From contig BTRK01000004.1 in assembly GCA_036245805.1 (NCBI GenBank), positions 34,705,541-34,769,540 on the forward strand: a stretch of 64,000 nucleotides of DNA, written 5' to 3'. Shown here piece by piece: positions 35,023 through 44,803 of this stretch; within the stretch, counting starts at the first letter, position 1, and each line of letters starts with the position of its first letter. Source of the stretch: Pristionchus mayeri (taxonomy: Eukaryota > Nematoda > Chromadorea > Rhabditida > Neodiplogasteridae). The notes beneath the pieces are model-generated. The model ran no database searches. It was not told the origin of the DNA and worked only from the letters and a program-made list of their open reading frames with translations. The position numbers and the translations under genes were made by a program.

Positions 35023-35480
35023 ATGACCTCGACACCCTCGGACGATGGGAAGAAGCAGATTCGTGAATTGAAAAAATACATAATAATACAAGGTAAAATC
35101 AATATTTCACTATTCTCTCTCCATTAATTTTCGTAGCAAAATTGAGCAAAACGAATATTCGTGAAAAATCAGGCAACATCAGGGAAAATCTGGAAAAATT
35201 CCCCTACAATCGTTAACCTTTCAGGAGTCCAAAATCGACCACCCACTAACGGATCTCGCCGGAGATGGTCTGCGACCTCACCTTCGTGACCACACAGTAA
35301 TCTGCCCCGAAATTGGACAATACGGCGCATCCAAGATTCTCAAGTTGAGATGGTGCAGCAAAGAACGAAGAAGATGTGGGTAATGCTAACACATTGATGG
35401 TAGGCAAGGTATATGTTTCCGCTACGGACTGGCTAGAAACGGCAATGTTCTATTGCAAAGATTTTTTGTATTCTGTATTT
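35023..35480 (+). pseudogene. MTSTP-2, paralogue with broken phase
   Basis: Starts MTSTPSDDGKKQIRELKKYI; the first exon ends at 35092 in phase 1, whereas the next homologous exon (35225, ESKIDHPLTDL) needs phase 0. The conserved block VYVSATDWLETAMFYCKDFL follows at 35420-35475. Weak BTB-like resemblance only. Confidence 0.35.
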
Positions 35481-35959
35481 CGTTGTTAAGATGCTTATCA
35501 TGTGGTTATAAAGAACAAATGCAAGGAATATCTAGAAGGAGTATCATGAAAATGTACTCCTGAAATCGAACAATACAGTTTTGTTGCTCACCAAAACTTC
35601 ACTGGAATCCTCAAAACCGCATTTTCATATAATTAATTTGAAGCAAGTTACGACTAGTTGGCTGAGTGCCAAGTTACCATGAAGGTCGTCAGGCAACGTT
35701 CGAGAGAGCGCAACTTGAAGAGATTTCTCCAAATATTTCAACCATATTTCAACCAGGCGCTTGTTTGCTGATAGCCCTTCTTTAAGCAGTCAATACATTC
35801 ATGTTTGCAAGATTACATGAGCAAAGTGTGTTAAAATCTTCGACCTCGATTAAAATCCCTTTTGGTTGAATAATTTCATCATGATGTAATTGTGTTGTGT
35901 CATAGATAATGAGTATTAGTGTGAAGTCTAAAACCATCTGCCAAGGTTCACAATACTGA

Positions 35960-36240
35960 TCGTTGCTCTCTTCCCAGCTTGTCCTCCTCACTCCCTCTCA
36001 CCTCTCCCTCCGCCCGCTCTGACCGCGTTCTCTACCCCGGTGTGTGTAGAGAGCGCGCGCTTTTGATAGACGCTCCCTTTCCCTTCTTCTTCAGCTTTGC
36101 GCAGTGGCGGTAACGTGACCAATGAGGCTTAGCCGAGGTGCGTTTATTGCTGGTTGAAAACTTTTCCCAATTGCCCGCTACGGCCCCTGAAATACGGGTG
36201 CCGCATGCAATTTTTGCAAGCCCGAAGGGGCAAAAAGTTT
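35960..36240 (-). repeat. MSP-flanking structured element, copy 1
   Basis: The reverse complement of this stretch matches 41455-41740 and 52540-52850. The core has self-pairing parts (CCCCTTCGGGC, and ACGGCACCCGT near GGGGCCGTAGCGGGC) and the phrase CAATAAACGCACCTCGGCTA. It lies upstream of each MSP copy. It is GC-rich, non-coding and repeated; it may be a SINE-like or ncRNA-derived element. Confidence 0.6.
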
Positions 36241-36519
36241 GTGTGTTCGCTTCTAACATTCCCACAGTCGAGATCACACCTTCGATTATCGGGAATGCAT
36301 GGAAGTTTCGTAAGGTAGATTAGTTATCGTATCCCGGATCACACTTGTACACAACCAGCAATCGATAGCTGACCATCTATGTACTGTGGGAGAAAATCAG
36401 AGATCTCCCTTCGATTACCATCAAAAGTTCACAAAGGTCAACCTCACCTCGCTGTCAATAACTCATTAATTGGAGTCAAATTCAGAGAGTCTACTCTCTC
36501 GCTCTCTGAGCCCACACTT

Positions 36520-36600
36520 TGACTGGCGATCTCTAATGGTAATCAATCCACTCTCGCCTATAAAACCATACCGGATCGGTCTCCTGCTCACACCAAGTCG
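36520..36600 (+). promoter_or_regulatory. MSP-type promoter, copy 1
   Basis: TATAAAAC at about 36558 lies 40-50 bases before the ATG, preceded by the phrase GGTAATCAATCCACTCTCGC. The same phrase and TATA box are upstream of the MSP copies at 40768 and 52015. Confidence 0.6.
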
Positions 36601-36605
36601 TCGAC

Positions 36606-37275
36606 ATGGCCCAGTCCGTTCCTCCCGGAGACATCGCCACCCAGCCTGGCAGCAAGATCGTCTTCAACGCCCCCTACGATGACAAGCACACCTACCACAT
36701 CAAGGTACCTTACCCTCCACCTCCAGTAGGATGCCCTTCTCCTGTGATACTGTAGTTCCTCTTTTGGTTCCTGTTCCCTCCGAACTCTCCACCCATACCT
36801 ATTGGCCTACAGTATCCCTCCCCATTCCAGGTGACCAACTCCTCGGCTCGTCGCATCGGATGGGCCTTCAAGACGACCAACATGAAGAGACTCGGAGTCG
36901 ACCCCGGATCGGGAGTCCTCGACCCTAAGGAGGCTGCTCTCATAGGCTGTCTCCTGCGACGCTTTCGCCTACGGACAGGAGGTACGGTATCCCCTCCCTT
37001 CTTCTCCTACTATTCGTGCCTGGTGCCTGTTTCCAGAGTACAGTAATCCGATTGTTTCACCCCTATCGAATACTGAATTAGAACTTATCTTTTGTTCCTC
37101 CCTACTAAAGTACCTTATTTATTGATCTCTTTCTCTACAGGACACCAACAACGACCGTGTCACCATCGAGTGGACCAATACTCCCGACGGAGCCTCCAAG
37201 CAGTTCCGCCGCGAGTGGTTCCAGGGAGACGGAATGGTCCGCAGAAAGAACCTCCCCATCGAGTACAACCCTTGA
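36606..37275 (+). pseudogene. Major sperm protein pseudogene 1 (one-base frameshift)
   Basis: Exons 36606-36704, 36831-36981 and 37141-37275 match the intact MSP at 51353-52015. Exon 1 ([18 protein letters not shown]) and exon 3 ([17 protein letters not shown] to NLPIEYNP) are intact. In exon 2, CTCATCGCTGTC is replaced by CTCATAGGCTGTC near 36944, making the exon 151 instead of 150 bases. After LDPKEAALI the frame becomes [12 protein letters not shown] and runs into the intron. An AATAAA signal is at about 37280. An assembly error of one base is the alternative. Confidence 0.85.
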
Positions 37276-37589
37276 GAGCAATAAAGGATTTGTATGAACA
37301 GTAGTCGCAGCTACCATTGCTTCATACTTCTAATCTTTGATCTCATCACATTACCTCGATTTGATATAGAGCCGTCATGGTTTTTTGCCGTTGACTTGCA
37401 CTGGCATATCAATTACGAAGCGACTTTAAGGTACTGTACTTTGGGAGCACTGTAGAGCCAATAAACTATGATTATTGATTGATCGAAGATTTATCAAGGG
37501 GGGCGGTGTCTCTCCATTATCTTGTCTTCACATCTTACTGTTGCTCACTTCTTCTTACGACTTCTTTGCTCTTGTGCCTCTTGCTTATG

Positions 37590-37880
37590 CACACATTTCC
37601 TCATTCTGTTCGGACACTCCTAGTTCACTGTCGACTGACGAACAGTTCCCCTATCGCCTTCTGGTCCCAGTTCCTCTGATTAGGCCATAACCCACTATGT
37701 CCATTGCTTACTGCGGCCAAAAAAAGCCAAAAACCCTGTATCTGCTCGGATTGCCCTGTACGGAATTATACACGGGGCGTGTGAGAAAATATAGGTCGCA
37801 TAGAAATATACACCTTGGCTTGTTTTCAACATTTTTTGAATTAATTAACTATTTCCGAGTAGACCTCATAGAATGTCCTC
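37590..37880 (+). repeat. Duplicated block P, copy 1
   Basis: Non-coding stretch with phrases such as GGATTAGGCCATAACCCACT, ACGGGGCGTGTGAGAAAATA and GAAATATACACCTTGGC. It matches 48600-48870 in order and orientation, marking the left edge of a segmental duplication. Confidence 0.7.
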
Positions 37881-37936
37881 GTGTTGACATGTACACTCAA
37901 TTAAAAAAAGTTACTCGTTGCATAAACCAAAATTCG

Positions 37937-38476
37937 GCTTTGCAGTGAAATTCCATCCGGAAGTCGCTTCTCTCGCGCCTGTCCCTGCTGTCATTCCGAT
38001 GAGCCCTCTCCTCGTTACGTCGCAAAGGAATGTGGACATTTATTCTGCCTCAAGTGCACTGAAGGGAGAAGCAAATGTCCTGAATGCGCGAAGGAAACCA
38101 CTTTCATCAGGATTTTCGAAGGCCAAGAGCACTCTCGGACGTGTGAAATCTACTTGTGCAACAAGCCGATCTCGCGATATGTCCTTCTTTGTGGACATGT
38201 GCTGTGTGATGCGTATACATTCACTCTCCAGCTGGAAGAATTGAAGCTCGGAAGGAGGCCCACTGCCCTTTCTGTCGTGTAACAATCACATCAACGATCC
38301 AGCTGAAGGAGGAATACAAGATTGAGGAGGAGAGGGAGAGTTCAGAACCACCGATGAAGAAATGGAAGACTCAAGAGAAGAAAGATGGAATTGAGGAGAG
38401 TGTTCAAGGGACAACAGATGCACCTATTGCAAGCAGAACCCGAGGATCAGTTAAGAGAAAGCATGGAAACAACTGA
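37937..38476 (+). pseudogene. Double-RING gene pseudocopy
   Basis: Homologous to the gene at 50377-51014. The first RING is recognisable (CPCCHSDEP, ECGHLFCLKC, CPEC). The second has lost cysteines (CEIYLCN, CDAYTF), and a one-base deletion near 38253 shifts the frame to an early TAA at about 38282. The long charged tail (LKEEYKIEEERESSEPP, ending KRKHGNN) follows in the other frame. No upstream exon or ATG is present. Confidence 0.8.
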
Positions 38477-38599
38477 TTTAGATCGCAGTCGATCAATCAC
38501 CCTATTGTAAACTTAAGATGAGCCTAGATAAAAGATAAAACAATTTTAAAAATCAAGGTTTTCTAATGTATTACAAGAACAAGGAGTGCTATGAGAAAT

Positions 38600-39869
38600 T
38601 ATCTGAGTGAATGAACATATTTGTGAATAGGCTTGGCAAAGTTGGTAAAAATGGAATTCGCCCTAAATGTGTGCATATATGTGTAGTACTCAGTGAGCGT
38701 AGCTCGTGCATGGCATATTTAGTGCTCTAAGTGCCTTACTGAGAAGTACGCGGCATGTTAGTCGAAAAACGTCAATTTTCGAAATTTGTCATTTCGCAAT
38801 CGATAGGAAAGAGTCATACCTCAAAAATTTCGGAATATTCATATGATTTTATTTACCAAGTTTCATCCTTATCGGTTCCCAATTCTTTCAGAAAATTCGA
38901 AAATTCGAATTTGTTTTGTAATTTATTTATTATTACTCTTTCTCCGGGGGTGGTTTGGGAGCGTTTTTATTTTTGATTCTTGTAGTAGTACCTATCCACT
39001 ATTTACTGGGAGAAACTAAGGGAAAAAAATTGAGTTTTCGCAAAATTCGTTGTGAAGCACTGAAAAGTCGAATAAAATCAGTTTGTAATAAGGACCTGCC
39101 TACCGTAACCCAAAAACAGAACTGGAGGGCAGTTGTTCTAGAGTTATCCGTCATGCAGTACTCGATGAGAGAACTCCACCAGTATCAATAACATTTCGAT
39201 GCGCATCCTCGCGCGCGAGAGCGGTGATTTAAAATATATCGAGAGGTTACGGTAGTTTATCAACCTCAGCGCTCTCTCGCGCGCGGAAGCATATCGAAAT
39301 TTTATTGATACTGGTGGATTTCTCTCATCGAGTACTGCATGTTGGAGAACTCTAGAACACCTGCCCTCCAGTTCTGTTTTTGGGTTACGGTAGGCAGGTC
39401 CTTATTACAAACTTATTTTATTCGACTTTTCAGTGCTTCACCACGAATTTTGCGAAAACTCTATTTTTAATTTCTCTTAGTTTCCTCCAGTAAATAGTGA
39501 ACAGTTACTACTACAAGAATCAAAAATAAAAACGCTCCCAAACCACCCCGGTGATAGAATAATAATTTTAAAAAATCGATTTTTCGAATTTTTTGAAAGA
39601 TTGGAGAACCGATAAGGATGAAACTTGGTAAACATAATCATATGAATATTCCGAATTTTTTGAGGTATGACTCGTTCCGATCGATTGCGAAATGACAAAT
39701 TTCGAAAATTGACGTTTTTCGACTAACATGCCGCGTACTTCTCAGTAAGGCACCTAGAGCACTAAATATGCCATGCACGAGCTACGCTCACTGAGTACTA
39801 CACATATACACATTTAGGGCAAAATCCATTTTTCCAACTTTGCCAAGCACATGTTCACTCACTCAGATA
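38600..39869. repeat. Giant palindromic element, arms about 600 bp, loop about 46 bp
   Basis: Arms 38600-39223 and 39270-39869 are reverse complements with small indels. The ends read TATCTGAGTGA and TCACTCAGATA; the centre has GCGCGCGAGAGCG facing CGCTCTCTCGCGCGC. No transposase. It separates the RING and MSP pseudogenes of the decayed block and is absent from the 50-52 kb block. Confidence 0.9.
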
Positions 39870-40055
39870 GTCTCTCCTATAGGTTTGAAATCTGAATTTT
39901 TTTCTCACAATAAAAATGGAGGAGATCGATTCTATCAACAGACCTTTTCAGTATCCCTCAAGACTCCCCAACGTATCTAACATTGCTCCCTCTATCTCCC
40001 TTACTACTCCTCCCGCTTCACCAACAAAAACAATTATACGCATCCTTTATTGCTC

Positions 40056-40768
40056 TCAAGGGTTGTACTCGATGGGGAGGTTCTTTCTGCAGACCATTCC
40101 GTCTCCCTGGAACCACTCGCGGCGGAACTGCTTGGAGGCTCCGTCGGGAGTATTGGTCCACTCGATGGTGACACGGTCGTTGTTGGTGTCCTGAAGAGAA
40201 ATAGATCAATGGAGAGGGAACTTATGGGCATAGGGGGTACAAAAGACAAGGGTGCAACTTCAGTATTCGATAGGGGTGTCACAATCGGATTACTGTACTC
40301 TGGAAACAGGCACCAGGTACGAATAGTACGAGAGGAACGAATGAGGGGAGGGGCTACCGTACCTCCTGTCCGTAGGCGAAAGCGTCGCAGGAGACAGCGA
40401 TGAGAGCAGCCTCCTTAGGGTCGAGGACTCCCGATCCGGGGTCGACTCCGAGTCTCTTCATGTTGGTAGTCTTGAAGGCCCATCCGATGCGACGAGCAGA
40501 GGAGTTGGTCACCTGGAATGAGGAGGGGTACTGTAGGTAAAGAAGTGTGGGTGGTGGGTTCGATAGGAACTACAGTATCAGAGGCTAAGCGTATCCTACT
40601 GGATGTGGAGTGTACGGTACCTTGATGTGGTAGGTGTGCTTGTCATCATAGGCGTTTGTCATCATAGGTGTCATCATAGGCGTTGCTTGTCATCATAGGC
40701 GGGGCGTTGAAGACGATCTTGCTGCCAGGCTGGGTAGCGATGTCTCCGGGAGGAACGGACTGGGCCAT
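40056..40768 (-). pseudogene. Major sperm protein pseudogene 2 (49-base expansion in exon 1)
   Basis: Exons 40621-40768, 40363-40512 and 40056-40190. Exons 2 and 3 keep normal lengths (150 and 135 bases), with one Arg-to-Cys change (MVCRKN). Exon 1 is 148 instead of 99 bases because the segment around CCTATGATGACAAGC is repeated about four times. 49 is not a multiple of three, so the frame ends at a stop soon after [17 protein letters not shown] box and upstream phrase are retained. Confidence 0.88.
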
Positions 40769-41454
40769 GTCGACGACTTGGTGTGAGGAAGAGACCGACA
40801 GGCGATGGTTTTATAGGCGAGACTGGATTGATTACCATTGGAGATCGCCAGTCAAAGTGGGGGCTCAGAGAGCGAGAGAGTAGAATCTCTGTATTTGACT
40901 CCAATTAATGAGTTATTGACTGTGAGATGAGATTGACCTTTGTGAACCTTTGATCCTAATCGAAGGGAGTGATCTCTGATTGCACTCAGAGAGAGATGGG
41001 AAATGGTATGCTATCGAATAAAAAGAAGTTGAACGGATGTTGATTAGTGTAATTCCAGGATACTGCAGTGAATTATGATGAAAAGTCATTGCTATGACTC
41101 ATATTTCCTCCCACAGCGCAAATATGGTAAACTAACACAAGTTGAAGCGGCTGTTGCCAATAGTGATTGGATACGGTTACAAATCATGCTTTCGAGAGTT
41201 GTCGTACATTCCCTCTGGGGCTGGTAGAAGAAAACATACTGCTTTATCACTAACGTCATAGCGCCGACATGCATCCATTTGTTCAATTTAGAGCCAAGAG
41301 AGAGAGGTCCAGATGGGCACTGATCTATCTACCTTAAGGAGAAAATACGGTAATGATTGAATGTGCAGTTCTGAGTTTCGGAGGAATTAATTGTGGTTGG
41401 CAAGAACACCAGAAAGTGGTTTCCCACTCAGTGAACGCATAATGTTTGATCTGA

Positions 41455-41740
41455 CTTTTTGCCCCTTCGGGCTTGCAAAAATTGCATACGGCACCCGTAT
41501 TTCAGGGGCCGTAGCGGGCAATTGGGAAAAGTTTTCAACCAGCAATAAACGCACCTCGGCTAAGCCTCATTGGTCACGTTACCGCCACTGCGCAAAGCTG
41601 AAGAAGAAGGGAAAGGGAGCGTTTGTCAGGAGCGCGCGCTCTCTACACACGCCGGGGTAGAGAACGCGGTCAGAGCGGACGGAGGGAGAGAAGAGAGTGA
41701 GTGAGGAGGTCAAGGTGGGAAGAGAGCAATGAACAAGGTT
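41455..41740 (+). repeat. MSP-flanking structured element, copy 2
   Basis: Same element as at 35960-36240 in opposite orientation, again upstream of an MSP copy. The TTGCCCCTTCGGGCTTGC start and the GCCGGGGTAGAGAACGCG tail are preserved. Confidence 0.65.
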
Positions 41741-42031
41741 CAGAACGAAACCGTTCTGGGTAGATGGTTTCATCACAAAATTATGTCACAGCTGCTAGAT
41801 CTTTGCGAACAATTCCTTGTGCAGTCATATCAGAGATGAGGGGGGCCTGGATTACAGTATGGCTACCCTAATCCGCCTATTCGAGCTTGGAAACGCATCA
41901 GGAATTTATTTTTATTGATTTTTACATTTATTCAGTTTCCTGCAACAAAACGAAGGAACGACGAATTCGTCTCTGAGAATGGCACTTGGATCCCCAAAAC
42001 ACGGAAAGATAACAACGTGCAAAGGAGTTCT

Positions 42032-42102
42032 GCGGCCGGGGGGAATTTAGCACCCGTGGAACGCTTGGAAGGCATCCATGTTGACCACTACACCACGAAC
42101 GC
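42032..42102 (-). pseudogene. tRNA-Gly(TCC) pseudogene
   Basis: 71 bases aligned with the intact tRNA at 53091-53161. The 5' half (minus strand GCGTTCGTGGTGTAGTGGTC) and the anticodon arm with CTTCCAA are kept. The 3' acceptor strand is CGGCCGC instead of CGAACGC, and the TTCGA of the T-loop is lost, so it should not fold or be transcribed normally. Confidence 0.85.
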
Positions 42103-42420
42103 CCGCATTGTTGAATGTAAATTGCCGTGGTAAAACACTAGCCTTTTCTCTGATGAACCTTGAATAAACAGTGCGCGGTGGGCGATTGTATCCGAACGAA
42201 GTGCAAATTATCATCTGAACACCTGAGATAAAATTTAATGACTATGCTAGATGCTTTCGCCACTGCACTACGTATTGACTGAGAGAGTGAACCCAGAAGT
42301 CTTTACAAGGAATGGCGATTTTAGATCGATTCTCTCGTGAATGGGGTGATATTGCTTATTGTACATTGTGTATATCTAATCATGAATTCCCACTCACTTT
42401 ATCAATTGTGGATCATTACC

Positions 42421-44311
42421 TATATGAGTGACTATCTGAGAGAACTGAGCAATATCGCCTATAGGCCGTACAACGGAAAATAAAGTACCAATGTGAAATT
42501 TGATCTTAGAGTAACTTTTCGCGTAGAGTTCGAAAATCGACCTTAGAAAGCCGTATCTCTGACCCCTCATTTCCTGTGTCGCGCTGTATCTGGGTGGTCG
42601 GTTTTTGTATCTTTTGAACGGCTCATCCAAACCTCATAAATGCATAGTAATTCTGAAAGATCTCGGCGAGATAAGCATTTTTACCATTGGAAGTGAAAGG
42701 CTAGCTCATCTGTAAAACAAATTATGTCAAATATTATGAAATAAAATATGACCAAATTGACGCCCTGGAAAATTTTAATTCGTATGCCCTTTTTCAAATG
42801 TGGTATTTAGATTCTACGTGAAAAGTTACCCCTGGGTGAAATTTTTCGCTCCAAAAGACGTGCACGGACGGGGTTTCCTGGCTCGAGGAAAACATTATTA
42901 TGCAAAATTTCTGCATACATTTGTATTTTTCAGGCGAACCATCGTGATCTCAGATCACTTTTGAACAAATATTTACTATTCTAGATTGGAGAACTATGAT
43001 TACGCTAAAAAATACGGAGTTTCACTCATTCCTAAAAATGTTTACCAACATAGAAAAATCTCAAATTTGGCCGCTGATAGCTTTAAATATTCAACTGAAA
43101 TATCGCAATTGCAAGGTAATTCGTATAACATGTATCGACATACATGATATAAAGTTGTATAGAGGCTCTCCACCAGTTGGATTTTAAAAATATTATTGCA
43201 TGAAAACGTTACTTTGAGAGTGCGCAAAAATAATTTATACAAAATTAATGTGTATTTTCGAGGGGATTCGACTAATTTCAGGCGTAAAACCATATTGGCA
43301 TATAAGGTTATTAGAAAACGTGTGCGTACTTACAGATTTCAAAGATCTAAAAATATCGAAATTTCAGCATTGTGAAATTCGAAATTTGGAAAACAACGAA
43401 GAATTCACTCTCATCAATACCAATTGACTCAAAACGAGAGAAATTGCATTAATTTATAAAAATTTCTCAAAATTTCACGAAAATCTTTTCTAAATATCAA
43501 TTATTTCAAATCCGGCACGTTCAGAATCGCATATTCATGCAATAACATTTTTAAAATCCAACTGGTGGAGAGCCTCTATACAACTTTATATCATGTATGT
43601 CGGTACATATTATACGAATTACCTTGTAATTGCGATATTTCAGTTGAATATTTAAAGCTATCAGCGGCCAAATTTGAGATTTTTTGATGTTGGTAAAATC
43701 GAATTTTTAGGAATGAGTGAAACTCCGTATTTTTTAGCGTAATCATACTTCTCCAATCTAGAATAGTAAATATTTGTTCAAAAGTGATCTGAGATTACGA
43801 TGGTTCGCCTGAAAAATATAAATTTATGCAGAAATTGTGCATAATAATGTTTTCCTCGAATCAGGAAACCCCGTCCGTGCACGTCTTTTGAAGCGAAAAA
43901 TTTCGCCTAGGGGTAACTTTTCACGTAGAATCTAAATACCACATTTAAAAAAGGGCATACGGATTAAAATTTTACAGGGCGTCAATTTGGTCATATTTTA
44001 TTTCATAATATTTGCCATAATTTGTTTTACAGATGAGCTAGCCTTTCACTTCCAACGGTAAAAATGCTTATCTCGTCGAGATCTTTCAGAATTACTATGC
44101 ATTTATGAGGTTTGGATGAGCCGTTCAAAAGATACAAAAACCGACCACCCAGATACAGCACGACACAGGAAATGAGGGGTCAGAGATACGGCTTTCTAAG
44201 GCCGATTTTCGAACTCTACGCGAAAAGTTACCCTAAGATCAATCTTCACATTGGTACTTTATTTTTCGTTGTACGGCACATGCTTAATTCTCTCAGACAG
44301 TCACTCATATA
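42421..44311. repeat. Very long inverted repeat, arms about 780 bp, loop about 330 bp
   Basis: Left arm 42421 to about 43205 and right arm about 43535 to 44311 are reverse complements with scattered differences. Both ends have TATATGAGTGA. Mirror open frames (MDEPFKRYKNRPPRYS) appear on the minus strand of the left arm and the plus strand of the right arm because of the symmetry. No transposase found. Confidence 0.9.
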
Positions 44312-44803
44312 TACAGTTGGGGTGAAACTTAAGATCGCCTAGTTAGACGATCTAATAGGGAAGTAGAGCGCATACTGGCAACAATGCAATTCCTAAGTTG
44401 CTAGATCAAATTTCATCTAACTGCGATCCCTTGCGATTTGCTACGCCCCACCATCCGAACAGGTTCATATGTCTGATAATATATACATAATTGATAAACA
44501 ATATTTGCATTTGCTGCTGTAAAATACGATCGATATATGGCAGAATAAGCTAACACGGAAATAATCTGTCGCACGATTCAATAATCCTCATACCATGTTG
44601 TACCATTCGATATATCGCAGAAATATTTATTGTAACTTATGACGGGTACTTCTGAAAAATACCGGTATGGGTTAATGATCACAATTGGGCTAACGAACGT
44701 GGGGAATAATGGAAACTGGATTAGGGGGGAGGGGTAGGAGATCAATAATGAGATCGCGTGTTCTCCTATCGAGATGGATGTAGTCGACAAGATCAGTAGC
44801 AGT

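Noticed and set aside
37918..38244. 108-codon frame over the RING pseudocopy
   Set aside because: It is out of frame with the RING coding sequence and has no domain.
40050..40403. Plus-strand frame of 117 codons opposite MSP pseudogene 2 (and 51311-51700 opposite the intact MSP)
   Set aside because: Antisense shadows of MSP exon 3 and intron; the MSP strand is certain from homology.
41915..42133. 72-codon frame MIFTFIQFPATKRR
   Set aside because: Covers the tRNA pseudogene and duplicated non-coding flank.
42394..44342. Mirrored frames MDEPFKRYKNRPPRYS
   Set aside because: They arise from the inverted repeat symmetry; no start context, domain or splice support.
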